Shown here in pieces: positions 1-6,836 of a DNA stretch of 12,713 bases; position 1 is the stretch's first letter, and each line of letters begins with the position of its first letter. The notes beneath the pieces were generated by a model that ran no database searches, was not told where the DNA came from, and saw nothing but the letters and a program-made list of their open reading frames with translations. The stretch covers positions 1 through 12,713 of the forward strand of contig DAOVRI010000030.1 of NCBI GenBank assembly GCA_030628245.1, in the 5' to 3' direction. The DNA comes from Dehalococcoidales bacterium (lineage in GTDB: Bacteria > Chloroflexota > Dehalococcoidia > Dehalococcoidales > RBG-16-60-22). Position numbers and translations under genes: made by a program.

Positions 1-54
1 AATATGACAAACTTTTTAAGCAAAAGTGACCCGTGAATTAGGTTTGATTAAGTA

Positions 55-84
55 TTGACATCGTAGCAAGAAATAGTTTATTGT
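55..84 (+). promoter_or_regulatory. Candidate sigma70-type promoter for the small zinc-ribbon gene
   Basis: A perfect TTGACA -35 box lies at 55-60, and TATTGT (four of six consensus bases) lies at 79-84 after an 18-bp spacer. It sits just upstream of a strong ribosome binding site (GGGAGG, 105-110) and the ATG at 120. The call rests only on box matches and position. Confidence 0.5.
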
Positions 85-119
85 ACATACCAAATCATAT
101 GAAAAGGGAGGTTGACCTA

Positions 120-260
120 ATGCAAGCATATTGTGTAAAGTGCCGGGCCAAAAAGGAAATGAAGGATGCCAAGGCCATAACCATGAAGAATGGCAAGCCG
201 GCGGCTCAGGGTGTATGCCCTACCTGTGGAACCAAGATGTTCAGGATAGGGAAGAGCTAG
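120..260 (+). CDS. Small two-CxxC zinc-ribbon protein (DUF5679-like)
   Basis: This gene encodes 46 residues starting MQAYCVKCRAKKEM and ending KMFRIGKS. Two CxxC knuckles (C5/C8 and C33/C36, the second as CPTCG) would bind one zinc ion. The size, the YCVKCRAK start and the CPTCGTKMFRIGK end match the DUF5679 family as I recall it; that family is common in Chloroflexota and has no established role. The ATG at 120 is preceded nine bases upstream by GGGAGG, and a candidate promoter lies further upstream. A strong hairpin terminator 35 bases past the stop makes it a one-gene unit. A longer overlapping frame starting at 131 lacks a Shine-Dalgarno and runs through the terminator, so it is not the gene. 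A nucleic-acid or protein contact role would be typical for a ribbon this small, but that is only inference. Confidence 0.85.
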   Translation: MQAYCVKCRAKKEMKDAKAITMKNGKPAAQGVCPTCGTKMFRIGKS

Positions 261-290
261 AGCAGATACTACAGATATCAGAAGTAGTAT

Positions 291-333
291 TTAAGAGGCT
301 GGGTATCTTTATTAGATTTACCCAGCCTTTTTA
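291..333 (+). terminator. Intrinsic terminator after the zinc-ribbon gene
   Basis: AGGCTGGGTA (296-305) pairs perfectly with TACCCAGCCT (319-328) around a 13-base loop, followed directly by a T run. The TTAAG just before the stem extends partial pairing into the T tract. A second, weaker hairpin (ATACTAC 266-272 with GTAGTAT 284-290) lies just upstream. Confidence 0.9.
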
Positions 334-374
334 TATTGCATTATACAAATTAACTGAACCTCCAGAACCCATGG

Positions 375-403
375 TTGACAATTCGAGAAATGTGGAATAT
401 ATT
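375..403 (+). promoter_or_regulatory. Strong sigma70-type promoter for the ABC importer genes
   Basis: TTGACA (375-380, perfect) and TATATT (398-403, five of six) are separated by an ideal 17-bp spacer. The predicted start near 410 would give a leader of about 165 nt before the lipoprotein ATG at 575. The rest of 334-574 is AT-rich and holds no convincing gene. Confidence 0.65.
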
Positions 404-574
404 AAACTCAAAAAATGTGAATACCATATATAACAATGTACTTCAGAACATGGTTAATCCTGTTCGTATTCATGGTGCACAGCGGCGAAACCCGAATTTA
501 GTTGAATAGGAGGGATTGATAATAAGCAAAAGTAGAATAATAAGTACAAACCCAATATATACGAGGAGGGAAAA

Positions 575-2233
575 ATGAAAAAACTATTCCTAATCCCGTT
601 AATCCTGATACTTGCAGCTAGCATGGTTCTTGGCAGCTGTGCCGAGCCAGAGCCGGCACCAGCGCCGGCACCAGCACCAACGCCGGAACCAGCACCAGCA
701 CCAACGCCAGAACCAGCACCAGCACCAACGCCGGAACCAGCACCAGCACCAGAACCAGCACCAGCCCCGGCGGGTCCAACCGGTACGTTGCGTGCTACCG
801 CCCCTTCCTGGATAGAAACTCTAGACCCGAACCTCCAGACCACCTTTGAGTACGCGCTGTACGAACACCTGATTGGCAGTGGCGAAGATGGTAGTTTTAT
901 TCCAGAACTGGCCGAAAGCTGGGATTTAAGCGATGATGGATTGGCCTGGGTATTTATAATCCGGGAAGGCGTGAAATTCCACAACGGCGACGATTTCACT
1001 GCCCATGACGCCAAATTCAGTATAGAGCGCATTATGGAGGAAGGCTCGATGTCACCGTGGATCGGTGAGTATACTGACACCATCGCTTCCATAGAGACAC
1101 AGGGTGACTACATACTGGTAATTAACACCAATTTCGTGAACTACCAATTCTATGCCTCTATCTGGGGATGCCCCATGCTACCGAAGAATTACATCGAGGA
1201 GCACGGTTCGGAATACTTCAACGAGCATCCCGTAGGAACGGCACCATGGAAGTTCGTTGAACTCATTCCGGGAGTGAGCATTGAATTTGAGGCGGTACCG
1301 AACCACTGGCGTATCACGCCGGACTTCGCCACCCTGATAGTCGAGCTGGTGCCGGAGGCGAGCACCTCCTTAGCCAAGCTCAGGAACGGGGAGACCGATA
1401 TTGCCCCGGTCAACTTGGATGAAGCTCTTGACATGCAGGATGAAGGCTATGGACTGCGTACCCTGGGTAATCCTACCGTACCGGTAATAACCATGCTGGG
1501 CACCTGGGCTTCCGACGGACCGCTGTCGGATGTAAGAGTTCGTAAAGCTCTGTCACTCGCTATAAACCGCCAGGAAATTATAGATGAATTCTTCAACGGA
1601 CTGGCTGAAAAAGGAGGCGTAATCTGGACATCTCCTTTGAGCTGGGGTTATGACCCGGCCTGGATCGACTCCTACTTCGGATACGATACCACCACCGCCG
1701 AAGCGCTGCTGGCGGACGCCGGCTACCCGGATGCTTTCGCTGACCCGGTAGTTAAATTGTACTCTCACGGCTTCCCGGCCTGGCTTTCCGATTTTGTTCT
1801 AATCCTATCAGGCTACTGGGAGGCTATTGGAGTTCAGACCGAGGTGATACCAATAGACATGGGGCAACTGAGGGGGATGATGTATGCTGACCCGTATCCT
1901 GAAGAACTGGCGGGGACTTGCTCCGTCTGGAATATGCCGACGAGGCCAGTCAGCCTCCCATTCTTAGAGAGCGCCCACGGTTCGACCGGCAACTGGCGCC
2001 TGCTGATGGACACCGGATGGGATGCCCTCTATACGAGCATCAAAACGGCCCCGGACCAGGCCGACCAATTAGCACTCTTCCGGGAAACCGTTGAATATAC
2101 ACTCGACCGATATGTCTGCCCGGGTATTGTGTACCTGTTCCCCTATTATGCTGTGAGCGATAAAGTCGGTGAATTTACATTGCAAAGACAGTATGATTTT
2201 TGGGGCAATTTGGCAGGTGTAAAACAAAATTAA
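575..2233 (+). CDS. ABC transporter substrate-binding lipoprotein, family 5 (peptide/nickel/oligopeptide type)
   Basis: The 552-residue protein is the extracytoplasmic solute receptor of a DppA/OppA-like importer. Residues 1-21 form a lipoprotein signal peptide with lipobox L19-G20-S21-C22, so C22 should be lipidated and anchor the protein to the membrane. Residues 23-67 are a Pro/Ala/Glu/Thr linker with three perfect-period PTPEPAPA units. The binding domain runs from about 71 (GTLRATAP) to the end and carries family-5 landmarks: ETLDPNLQ (81-88), ELAESWDLSDDGL with a WVFIIREGVKFHNGD segment after it, and VRVRKALSLAINRQEI in the second half. Length is normal for the family. AGGAGG (564-569) sets the ATG. 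Permeases of the same system lie downstream, beyond a pseudogene. Family-5 receptors bind peptides, nickel chelates, sugars or other solutes, so the ligand is unknown. Confidence 0.93.
   Translation: MKKLFLIPLILILAASMVLGSCAEPEPAPAPAPAPTPEPAPAPTPEPAPAPTPEPAPAPEPAPAPAGPTGTLRATAPSWIETLDPNLQTTFEYALYEHLIGSGEDGSFIPELAESWDLSDDGLAWVFIIREGVKFHNGDDFTAHDAKFSIERIMEEGSMSPWIGEYTDTIASIETQGDYILVINTNFVNYQFYASIWGCPMLPKNYIEEHGSEYFNEHPVGTAPWKFVELIPGVSIEFEAVPNHWRITPDFATLIVELVPEASTSLAKLRNGETDIAPVNLDEALDMQDEGYGLRTLGNPTVPVITMLGTWASDGPLSDVRVRKALSLAINRQEIIDEFFNGLAEKGGVIWTSPLSWGYDPAWIDSYFGYDTTTAEALLADAGYPDAFADPVVKLYSHGFPAWLSDFVLILSGYWEAIGVQTEVIPIDMGQLRGMMYADPYPEELAGTCSVWNMPTRPVSLPFLESAHGSTGNWRLLMDTGWDALYTSIKTAPDQADQLALFRETVEYTLDRYVCPGIVYLFPYYAVSDKVGEFTLQRQYDFWGNLAGVKQN
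677..748 (+). repeat. Three 24-bp tandem units encoding PTPEPAPA
   Basis: Units begin at 677, 701 and 725 with CCAACGCC and differ by very few bases (one is GAACC after CAG rather than CGG). They encode part of the Pro-rich spacer between the lipid anchor and the binding domain. Flanking GCACCAGCACCA repeats extend the low-complexity stretch to about 643-771. Such arrays can change length by slippage without breaking the frame. Confidence 0.85.
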
Positions 2234-2245
2234 AGAAATCTGATA

Positions 2246-2288
2246 GCAGTCGACTGCCCGATTTTGCGTTAACCCTACCGGTAACGCA
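2246..2288 (+). repeat. Palindrome and stem-loop after the substrate-binding gene
   Basis: GCAGTCGACTGC (2246-2257) is a perfect 12-bp palindrome starting 12 bases past the stop codon. TGCGTTA (2265-2271) pairs with TAACGCA (2282-2288) around a 10-base loop. There is no T run, so this is not a standard terminator. Such structures may protect the upstream mRNA end, so that the binding protein is made in excess over the permeases; this role is inferred. Confidence 0.45.
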
Positions 2289-2596
2289 TTGTTCGGGATG
2301 CGAAAGCGATAGTGATGGTACCGGCAACCGGGAAAGCCGCTCATGGCTCTGGCCGTAGCTAACGCCAGACCGGGAGCCGGTCCCATCGTGTTCATAATGC
2401 TGCGCAAGGGCACCGAAGGCTTCATGTCGGACGAGCCATTCAGGATATTCTACTGAAGGTCATTTTGCAGGGTAAGCCTGAAACTCTGATATACACCGGC
2501 ATGCCCGAGGACACGTATGACTACTGCTGGCAGCAGACCAATACCGCGGGTAAAGGCGGTGGTGTGTTCTTAGCCAAGGGCGCTGATATCGGCTAA
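2284..2596 (+). pseudogene. Remnant of a UroD-like (uroporphyrinogen decarboxylase family) methyltransferase
   Basis: No intact frame exists here, but three pieces read like the last half of a UroD/MtaA-superfamily protein. The first, in the frame of 2288, has VRDAKAIVMVPA. A second frame (2340-2453) gives ANARPGAGPIVFIMLRKG then GFMSDEPFRIFY and stops at 2454. The third, back in the first frame, gives KPETLIYTGMPEDTYDYCW then TAGKGGGVFLAKGADIG and stops at 2594. The FMSDEQF-x-x-FYW and TGTPEEV-x-x-YC...GKGGGFIL patterns are familiar from corrinoid-linked UroD-like methyltransferases of anaerobes. The N-terminal half and the segment between the second and third pieces are missing. Family assignment is from memory of these motifs. 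The remnant lies between the binding protein and the permeases and fills most of that 447-bp gap. Confidence 0.6.
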
Positions 2597-2680
2597 AACG
2601 AACAATTTGAGAATGTGCAAACAATGACCCGGTGTGTTAAAGAGTACGGGGTATATGCGTAGCTGCATTTAAAGGACAGA

Positions 2681-3595
2681 ATGACACGTTTTATCATAAT
2701 TCGGCTAATACAGGCTTTCGTAACTCTCATCGTTATCTCGATGGTCATCTTTGCTCTGGCACGAGCCAGTGGCGACCCCGTGATGCTGATCGCGCCTCCC
2801 ATGGCCACGCTGGAAGACATAGAAGCAATCAGACAGCACCTGGGCCTGGATAAGTCACTGCCCGAACAGTACTGGGTTTTTCTGCAAAATATAACCCAGG
2901 GCGACCTTGGGCAATCAATCCAGAACAGGCAAGACGTTACCACACTTATCGGGACAAGGTTGCCCAATACGGTAACACTGAGCTTATCGGCGATATTCCT
3001 GGGGTTAATAGTATCTCTAATCTTAGGGGTTACGGCGGCGTGCAAGTTCGGCACCTGGATGGATAATGCGGTGAAATTCGTGGCTATTCTTGGCCAGGCT
3101 TTGCCGAGTTTCTGGTTGGCCATCGTAGCCATCTCCGTCTTTGCCGTGCTGCTGGGCTGGTTGCCCACCAGCGGCATGGGAAGCCCCGCCCACTACGTCC
3201 TGCCGGTCTTGACTCTTTCCTTTTTCATGTTGCCGATATTTACGCGGTTGCTCCGGTCCAGCATGCTGGAAGTCCTGGACAGCGAGTATGTCAAGCTGGC
3301 CCGGATAAAGGGTCTTTCGGAGAGGGTAGTAGTCTGGAAGCATGCGCTGAGAAACGCGATAATACCCCTGCTGACCGCGGCTGGTATCACATTTGCCACG
3401 ATTGTTACCGGCGCCGTGATAATTGAGACTGTTTTCGCCTGGCCGGGTCTTGGTCGGCTGATGGCTGAGGCGATGATACGACGCGATTTTCCGGTAATAC
3501 AGGCTACCGTAATGCTGGTGGCTGTCGTCGTTCTTTTTGTGAATCTGCTGGTGGACATTACCTACGCCTACGTTGATCCGCGAATTAGATATTAG
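2681..3595 (+). CDS. ABC transporter permease, DppB/OppB type
   Basis: The 304-residue inner-membrane permease forms half of the channel of a peptide/nickel-type importer. Transmembrane segment 1 is at about 5-27 and is followed by the family's periplasmic stretch (GDPVMLIAPP, then LGLDKSLPEQYW at 55-65). The multi-pass core starts near 98. The EAA loop that docks on the ATPase is at about 202-226 (EYVKLARIKGLS ... KHALRNA), and ETVFAWPGLGRL (249-260) and YVDPRIRY at the end are both typical. AAAGGA (2671-2676) precedes the ATG by four bases. It sits 85 bases after the UroD-like remnant and 19 bases before the partner permease. Length is normal. Confidence 0.93.
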   Translation: MTRFIIIRLIQAFVTLIVISMVIFALARASGDPVMLIAPPMATLEDIEAIRQHLGLDKSLPEQYWVFLQNITQGDLGQSIQNRQDVTTLIGTRLPNTVTLSLSAIFLGLIVSLILGVTAACKFGTWMDNAVKFVAILGQALPSFWLAIVAISVFAVLLGWLPTSGMGSPAHYVLPVLTLSFFMLPIFTRLLRSSMLEVLDSEYVKLARIKGLSERVVVWKHALRNAIIPLLTAAGITFATIVTGAVIIETVFAWPGLGRLMAEAMIRRDFPVIQATVMLVAVVVLFVNLLVDITYAYVDPRIRY

Positions 3596-3614
3596 AGTTT
3601 GTATCGGACGAGGT

Positions 3615-4487
3615 ATGGAAAAGGCAAAGTTCGGAAAAAAGTTAATACAGATTTGGAAATACTCGCGCAGGTTCCCGGTTATTCCGATTGCTATCTTTTG
3701 CGTCCTCGTATTCGTCGCCATATTCGCCGATGTAATCACGCCGTACCCGCCTAACGAGATGTCACTGACCGAAAGACTTACGCCGCCATTTTTCATGCCC
3801 GAAGGCAGCACAGCTCATCTTCTGGGTACAGACAACATCGGTCGGGATATCCTCAGCCGCATGATGTTCGGCGCCAGGATTTCGCTGAGTGTCTCGCTAA
3901 TGGTTATCGCGATTGCTACCATTATCGGGACTTTTTTAGGAATGATAGCAGGGTATATGAGAGGGCGTGTTGATGCCGTGCTGATGAGGGTAACGGACGC
4001 CGCCTTGGCCTTTCCTGCTCTCTTGATAGCACTGCTACTCGGCGTCGCCCTCGGGCCGAGTTTTCGTACCGTCGTCCTGGCACTGTCGGCGCTTAGCTGG
4101 GCTCCTTACGCACGCATGATGCGGGGAGAGGTCTTGAAAATTCGTGATGAGGACTTCGTAGCGCAGGCGCGGATTATCGGCAGTTCGCAAGCCAGAATAT
4201 TAATAAAGCATATCTTCCCTAATGTGGTCAACACACTGGTAGTTTTGATGACGATGAGTGTAGGGCTTGTGATTTTGATAGAGGCTTCTTTAAGCTTCCT
4301 CGGGGCTGGGATTCCACCCCCAACGCCATCATGGGGGTCAATGGTAGCCGATGGCAGGAACCTCTTCCAGCGAGCCTGGTGGATTTCTTTATTCCCCAGC
4401 CTGGCCATCGGCGCGGTGGTGCTGTCGGGGAACTTCCTGGGTGACTGGATTCGCGATAAAATGGATCCAAGATTGAGGCAGCTATGA
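3615..4487 (+). CDS. ABC transporter permease, DppC/OppC type
   Basis: From the ATG at 3615 this is a 290-residue permease that pairs with the DppB-type protein. It has an N-terminal membrane segment (about 21-43), the OppC periplasmic landmark HLLGTDNIGRDILSRM (68-83), several further membrane helices, an EAA loop at about 179-203 (EDFVAQARIIGS ... KHIFPN), and EASLSFLGAGIPPPTPSWG (223-241), a C-terminal hallmark. It ends DPRLRQL. A TTG at 3573 would add 14 residues and overlap the upstream gene by 23 bases. I prefer 3615 because GGACGAGG lies just before it and the protein then begins like its relatives. No ATPase gene follows on this strand, so the importer must borrow ATPases encoded elsewhere, or its operon is broken. 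Confidence 0.92.
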   Translation: MEKAKFGKKLIQIWKYSRRFPVIPIAIFCVLVFVAIFADVITPYPPNEMSLTERLTPPFFMPEGSTAHLLGTDNIGRDILSRMMFGARISLSVSLMVIAIATIIGTFLGMIAGYMRGRVDAVLMRVTDAALAFPALLIALLLGVALGPSFRTVVLALSALSWAPYARMMRGEVLKIRDEDFVAQARIIGSSQARILIKHIFPNVVNTLVVLMTMSVGLVILIEASLSFLGAGIPPPTPSWGSMVADGRNLFQRAWWISLFPSLAIGAVVLSGNFLGDWIRDKMDPRLRQL

Positions 4488-4663
4488 AACTGGTAGTGGA
4501 TTATTGTTTACCAAAGCCGATTGTACAATGCAGACTTTCGTACAATGATGCCCATGAATCATCATCATCGAATATAATAGGATACATGCAATTTCAATTA
4601 AATTAAATAGAGGTAAGGATAAAGGGCTGTCGAAGTTAACCAATAAGAAAGAATCGAAGAATA
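4488..4663. other. Convergent intergenic gap with a short hairpin
   Basis: This gap lies between the permease stop and the end of the minus-strand operon. ATTGTAC (4520-4526) pairs with GTACAAT (4540-4546) around 13 bases, but no T run follows on either strand. I see no gene and no clear terminator, although both transcription units end here. Confidence 0.4.
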
Positions 4664-5581
4664 TTATTTTTTATGGCCGCCGAACGTCTCGGCTGACCAT
4701 ACCTCTCTATACGTTCCGGCACCCATAATAAGCGTCATCTCGACATGAGGTCTGGTGTATTTATTCCAGGTCAAAGGTCCGTGTTTAACCCCTTTTGGTA
4801 TAAAAAGACCTGAAGTTGTGCTGAAGGTCAGGGGCTGGCCATTTACACAATACTCTATTTCTCCGCCTAGCTCTTCTGGGTTATCAGGGTCACTGCCGAA
4901 ATGGATGACAACTTCATTATAATTATGCACGTGTTCGAAAACGTGGGGGTTGGGTTCGGGCATACCGTAAATCCAGCCGCACTCAAGATAGTAATTGGCT
5001 CCCAATACCAGGTGCCGATTCATGTAGGTCATGGTAGGCATCTGGCGGTTCTTCACTCCCCGGCCCACCTCCCGAACGGGGGTCCGGACAACGTACTCCT
5101 CAAAGTCCGTGTCCGAGGTCTTACGCGGTAATCCAACCGTGGCTTCCCCGAGGTCCCTCTGGCTGATAGTTGGGCCATTATTGCCGGCGCCGAGCATAAT
5201 CACCATCTGAACGTGTGGCCTGGCAAATTTCTTCCATGTTAACGGGCCGTGGGGGACTCCCTTGGGAATAAATACCGACGTCGTAGTGTTAAAGGTTATC
5301 GGCTGACCGCCGATATAAAATTCTATCTCGGCACCAAGGTCCCGGGAAGTATACGGACTGCCGCCGAAGTGCATGATAATCTCATCGAAGTCATGCACAT
5401 GTTCCAAAACGTGCGGATTAGGTTCTGGCAGGCCGTATATCCAACCAAATTCGAGGTAGCAATCGGCTTCAGGGACCTGTGCCTGACTCATATAGGTCAT
5501 GACGGGACTCTGGCGATTTTTCACCCCGGAACATGATTCGTAAATCGGTTTTCTGACCAGGTATTTTTCGTAGTCTATCAT
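4664..5581 (-). CDS. Two-domain cupin (bicupin) of unknown function
   Basis: The 305-residue soluble protein is an internal tandem duplication: about 4-134 repeats as about 160-290, joined by a short linker. Each half has the metal-binding cupin pattern. In the first, H61-x-H63 and E67 (PNPHVLEHVHDFDE) pair with H111 in FIPKGVPHGPLTW. In the second, H217-x-H219 and E223 pair with H267 in FIPKGVKHGPLTW. Both halves therefore keep a full three-His/one-Glu site. Shared signatures are GVKNRQ, CGWIYGMPEPNPH and ARPHV/TRPHV. The ATG directly follows the hydratase stop codon with no gap, which implies translational coupling. Cupins include dioxygenases, isomerases, decarboxylases and hydrolases, so the reaction cannot be named. 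Its place as last gene of a CoA-ester operon suggests a step on the same substrate or its product. Confidence 0.82.
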   Translation of the reverse strand: MIDYEKYLVRKPIYESCSGVKNRQSPVMTYMSQAQVPEADCYLEFGWIYGLPEPNPHVLEHVHDFDEIIMHFGGSPYTSRDLGAEIEFYIGGQPITFNTTTSVFIPKGVPHGPLTWKKFARPHVQMVIMLGAGNNGPTISQRDLGEATVGLPRKTSDTDFEEYVVRTPVREVGRGVKNRQMPTMTYMNRHLVLGANYYLECGWIYGMPEPNPHVFEHVHNYNEVVIHFGSDPDNPEELGGEIEYCVNGQPLTFSTTSGLFIPKGVKHGPLTWNKYTRPHVEMTLIMGAGTYREVWSAETFGGHKK

Positions 5582-6364
5582 CTATCTATTCTTAAATTCG
5601 GGTTTTCTTTTTTCGACAAAAGCCTTCATGCCTTCTTTCTGGTCTTCGGTGGCAAAACACCGGGCAAAGTAGCGTTCATCCAGGTCCAACGCGTCTGGCA
5701 GGCTCATGTCAGCCCCGGTATTGAAAGCTTTTTTCATATAAGATAATATCAGGCTGCTCTTACCGAGCAGTTTCTTGGCCAGCGCCGTGGCTTCTTCCAT
5801 CAATTTTTCCGGGGGGACTACTTTATTGACCAGTCCGATGCGAAGGGCCGTCTGGGCATCCATGACATCCCCGGTATAGACAATTTCTTTGGCCCTTGTC
5901 AGTCCAACCAATTGGGTAAGCCTGGGGATAGCCCCCCCGCCCGGGATGACGCCGACATTTATCTCCTGCTGGCCGAACCGAGCGTTTTCCGAGGCTATCC
6001 TTAAATCACAGGCTAGGGCCAGCTCGTTGCCGCCCCCGAAAGCAAATCCGTTAATGGCCGCGATAACCGGCTTGCTTAGATTGTAAATTATATCACCCGC
6101 CCTCCGGGCGGTCACAATGAATTCGTTGATGGTGACGCTGTCTTTGTCCTTCATATCCCGGATGTCCACTCCAGCAACGAACGCCCTGTCCCCGGCCCCG
6201 GTGAGTATAATGACGCGTATCTCGGGGTCGTTCTCGATCTCCGCAAACAGCTCATAAAGCTCTCTATAGGTTTCGGTATTGAGGGCATTCAATACTCCAG
6301 GCCGGTTTACGGTAACTATGCCGATACCGTCTTCTTTAGCCAGTAATAGATTTTTATAGTCCAA
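5582..6364 (-). CDS. Enoyl-CoA hydratase/isomerase (crotonase family)
   Basis: The 260-residue protein would add water across the double bond of an enoyl-CoA, or shift that bond, in a beta-oxidation-like pathway. N-terminal NRPGVLNALN (20-29) and AFVAGVDIRDM (61-71) supply the CoA and first oxyanion-hole regions. The signature IAAINGFAFGGGNELALACD (101-120) supplies the second. Both acid/base glutamates of true hydratases appear to be present: E114 in GGGNELA and E134 in FGQQEINVGVIPGGG. The C-terminal FVEKRKPEFKNR is typical. Translation appears to start at a TTG, six bases after a perfect AGGAGG. It follows the DUF35 gene by 55 bases and abuts the cupin gene. Substrate chain type is not visible. 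Confidence 0.93.
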   Translation of the reverse strand: MDYKNLLLAKEDGIGIVTVNRPGVLNALNTETYRELYELFAEIENDPEIRVIILTGAGDRAFVAGVDIRDMKDKDSVTINEFIVTARRAGDIIYNLSKPVIAAINGFAFGGGNELALACDLRIASENARFGQQEINVGVIPGGGAIPRLTQLVGLTRAKEIVYTGDVMDAQTALRIGLVNKVVPPEKLMEEATALAKKLLGKSSLILSYMKKAFNTGADMSLPDALDLDERYFARCFATEDQKEGMKAFVEKRKPEFKNR

Positions 6365-6376
6365 GTCATGCCTCCT
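6362..6376 (-). promoter_or_regulatory. Ribosome binding site that decides a TTG start for the hydratase
   Basis: On the minus strand AGGAGG (6376-6371) is followed after six bases by TTG (6364-6362), which opens the hydratase frame at MDYKNLLL. An ATG only one base after the Shine-Dalgarno (6369-6367) is in another frame and too close to use. The TTG is therefore the likely start. Confidence 0.7.
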
Positions 6377-6419
6377 GTGTCACCTCGGGTCGCGGCCCGC
6401 CATCAGTTATATTATCCTG

Positions 6420-6833
6420 TTAACTCACCGCTTTAAACTTGGGTAATGAGACCTCGTCGGTGACGTCATCAAAGTATACCTCCACGGGCATGTCAACCTT
6501 TAAATCTTCCACTTTTATGCCGGTGACATCGCTTTCCATACGGGGGCCTTCGGCTAACTGGATGACAGCCACGACGTACGGGATATCATCCGCGTACGAT
6601 GGATGATAAGACACGCGGTAAACCACGAAGCTATAGATTTTACCCCGGCCGCTTAACTTTACCCACCCAGCAGCCATAGAGTGGCACCGAGGACAGATGA
6701 TGCCGGGTGGAAAGCGGATATACCCGCAATCATTACACTGTTGCATCCTCAGCTCATGTTGTTTACAGTATTCCCAGTACTGTCGGTTATCATCGTTGAT
6801 AATGGGTAAGGGCTTGGTGTAACTCGTCATCAT
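6420..6833 (-). CDS. DUF35 Zn-ribbon/OB-fold protein, partner of the thiolase-fold protein
   Basis: The 137-residue protein has an N-terminal helix region, a rubredoxin-like zinc ribbon with C33-x2-C36 and C47-x2-C50 (QQCNDCGYIRFPPGIICPRC), and an OB fold from about 55 to 130 (GRGKIYSFVVYRVSYHP, then PYVVAVIQLAEGPR). This is the DUF35 or 'Zn-ribbon domain-containing OB-fold' family. Its members form complexes with thiolase-superfamily enzymes, for example the DUF35 part of ChsH2 with Ltp2 in steroid side-chain cleavage and the DUF35 subunit of archaeal acetoacetyl-CoA thiolase/HMG-CoA synthase, where it helps bind CoA. The gene begins three bases after the thiolase-fold gene, so a 1:1 complex is expected. 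A second ATG directly follows the first, so the start is uncertain by one codon. Confidence 0.9.
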   Translation of the reverse strand: MMTSYTKPLPIINDDNRQYWEYCKQHELRMQQCNDCGYIRFPPGIICPRCHSMAAGWVKLSGRGKIYSFVVYRVSYHPSYADDIPYVVAVIQLAEGPRMESDVTGIKVEDLKVDMPVEVYFDDVTDEVSLPKFKAVS

Positions 6834-6836
6834 AGT

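Noticed and set aside
131..433. A 100-codon plus-strand frame overlapping the zinc-ribbon gene
   Set aside because: It is out of frame with the DUF5679-like gene, has no Shine-Dalgarno of its own and runs through the strong terminator at 296-333.
454..1092. A 212-codon minus-strand frame with a Gly/Ala-rich stretch
   Set aside because: Its repeats are the antisense reading of the Pro/Ala linker of the binding-protein gene. It has no start signal or recognisable domain.
3573..3614. A TTG start that would extend the second permease by 14 residues
   Set aside because: It lies inside the end of the first permease without a clear ribosome binding site. The ATG at 3615 has GGACGAGG before it and fits the family's N-terminus.
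3023..3811. A 262-codon minus-strand frame
   Set aside because: It is antisense to the two permease genes, whose family motifs are clear. Its own translation has biased composition and no known motif.
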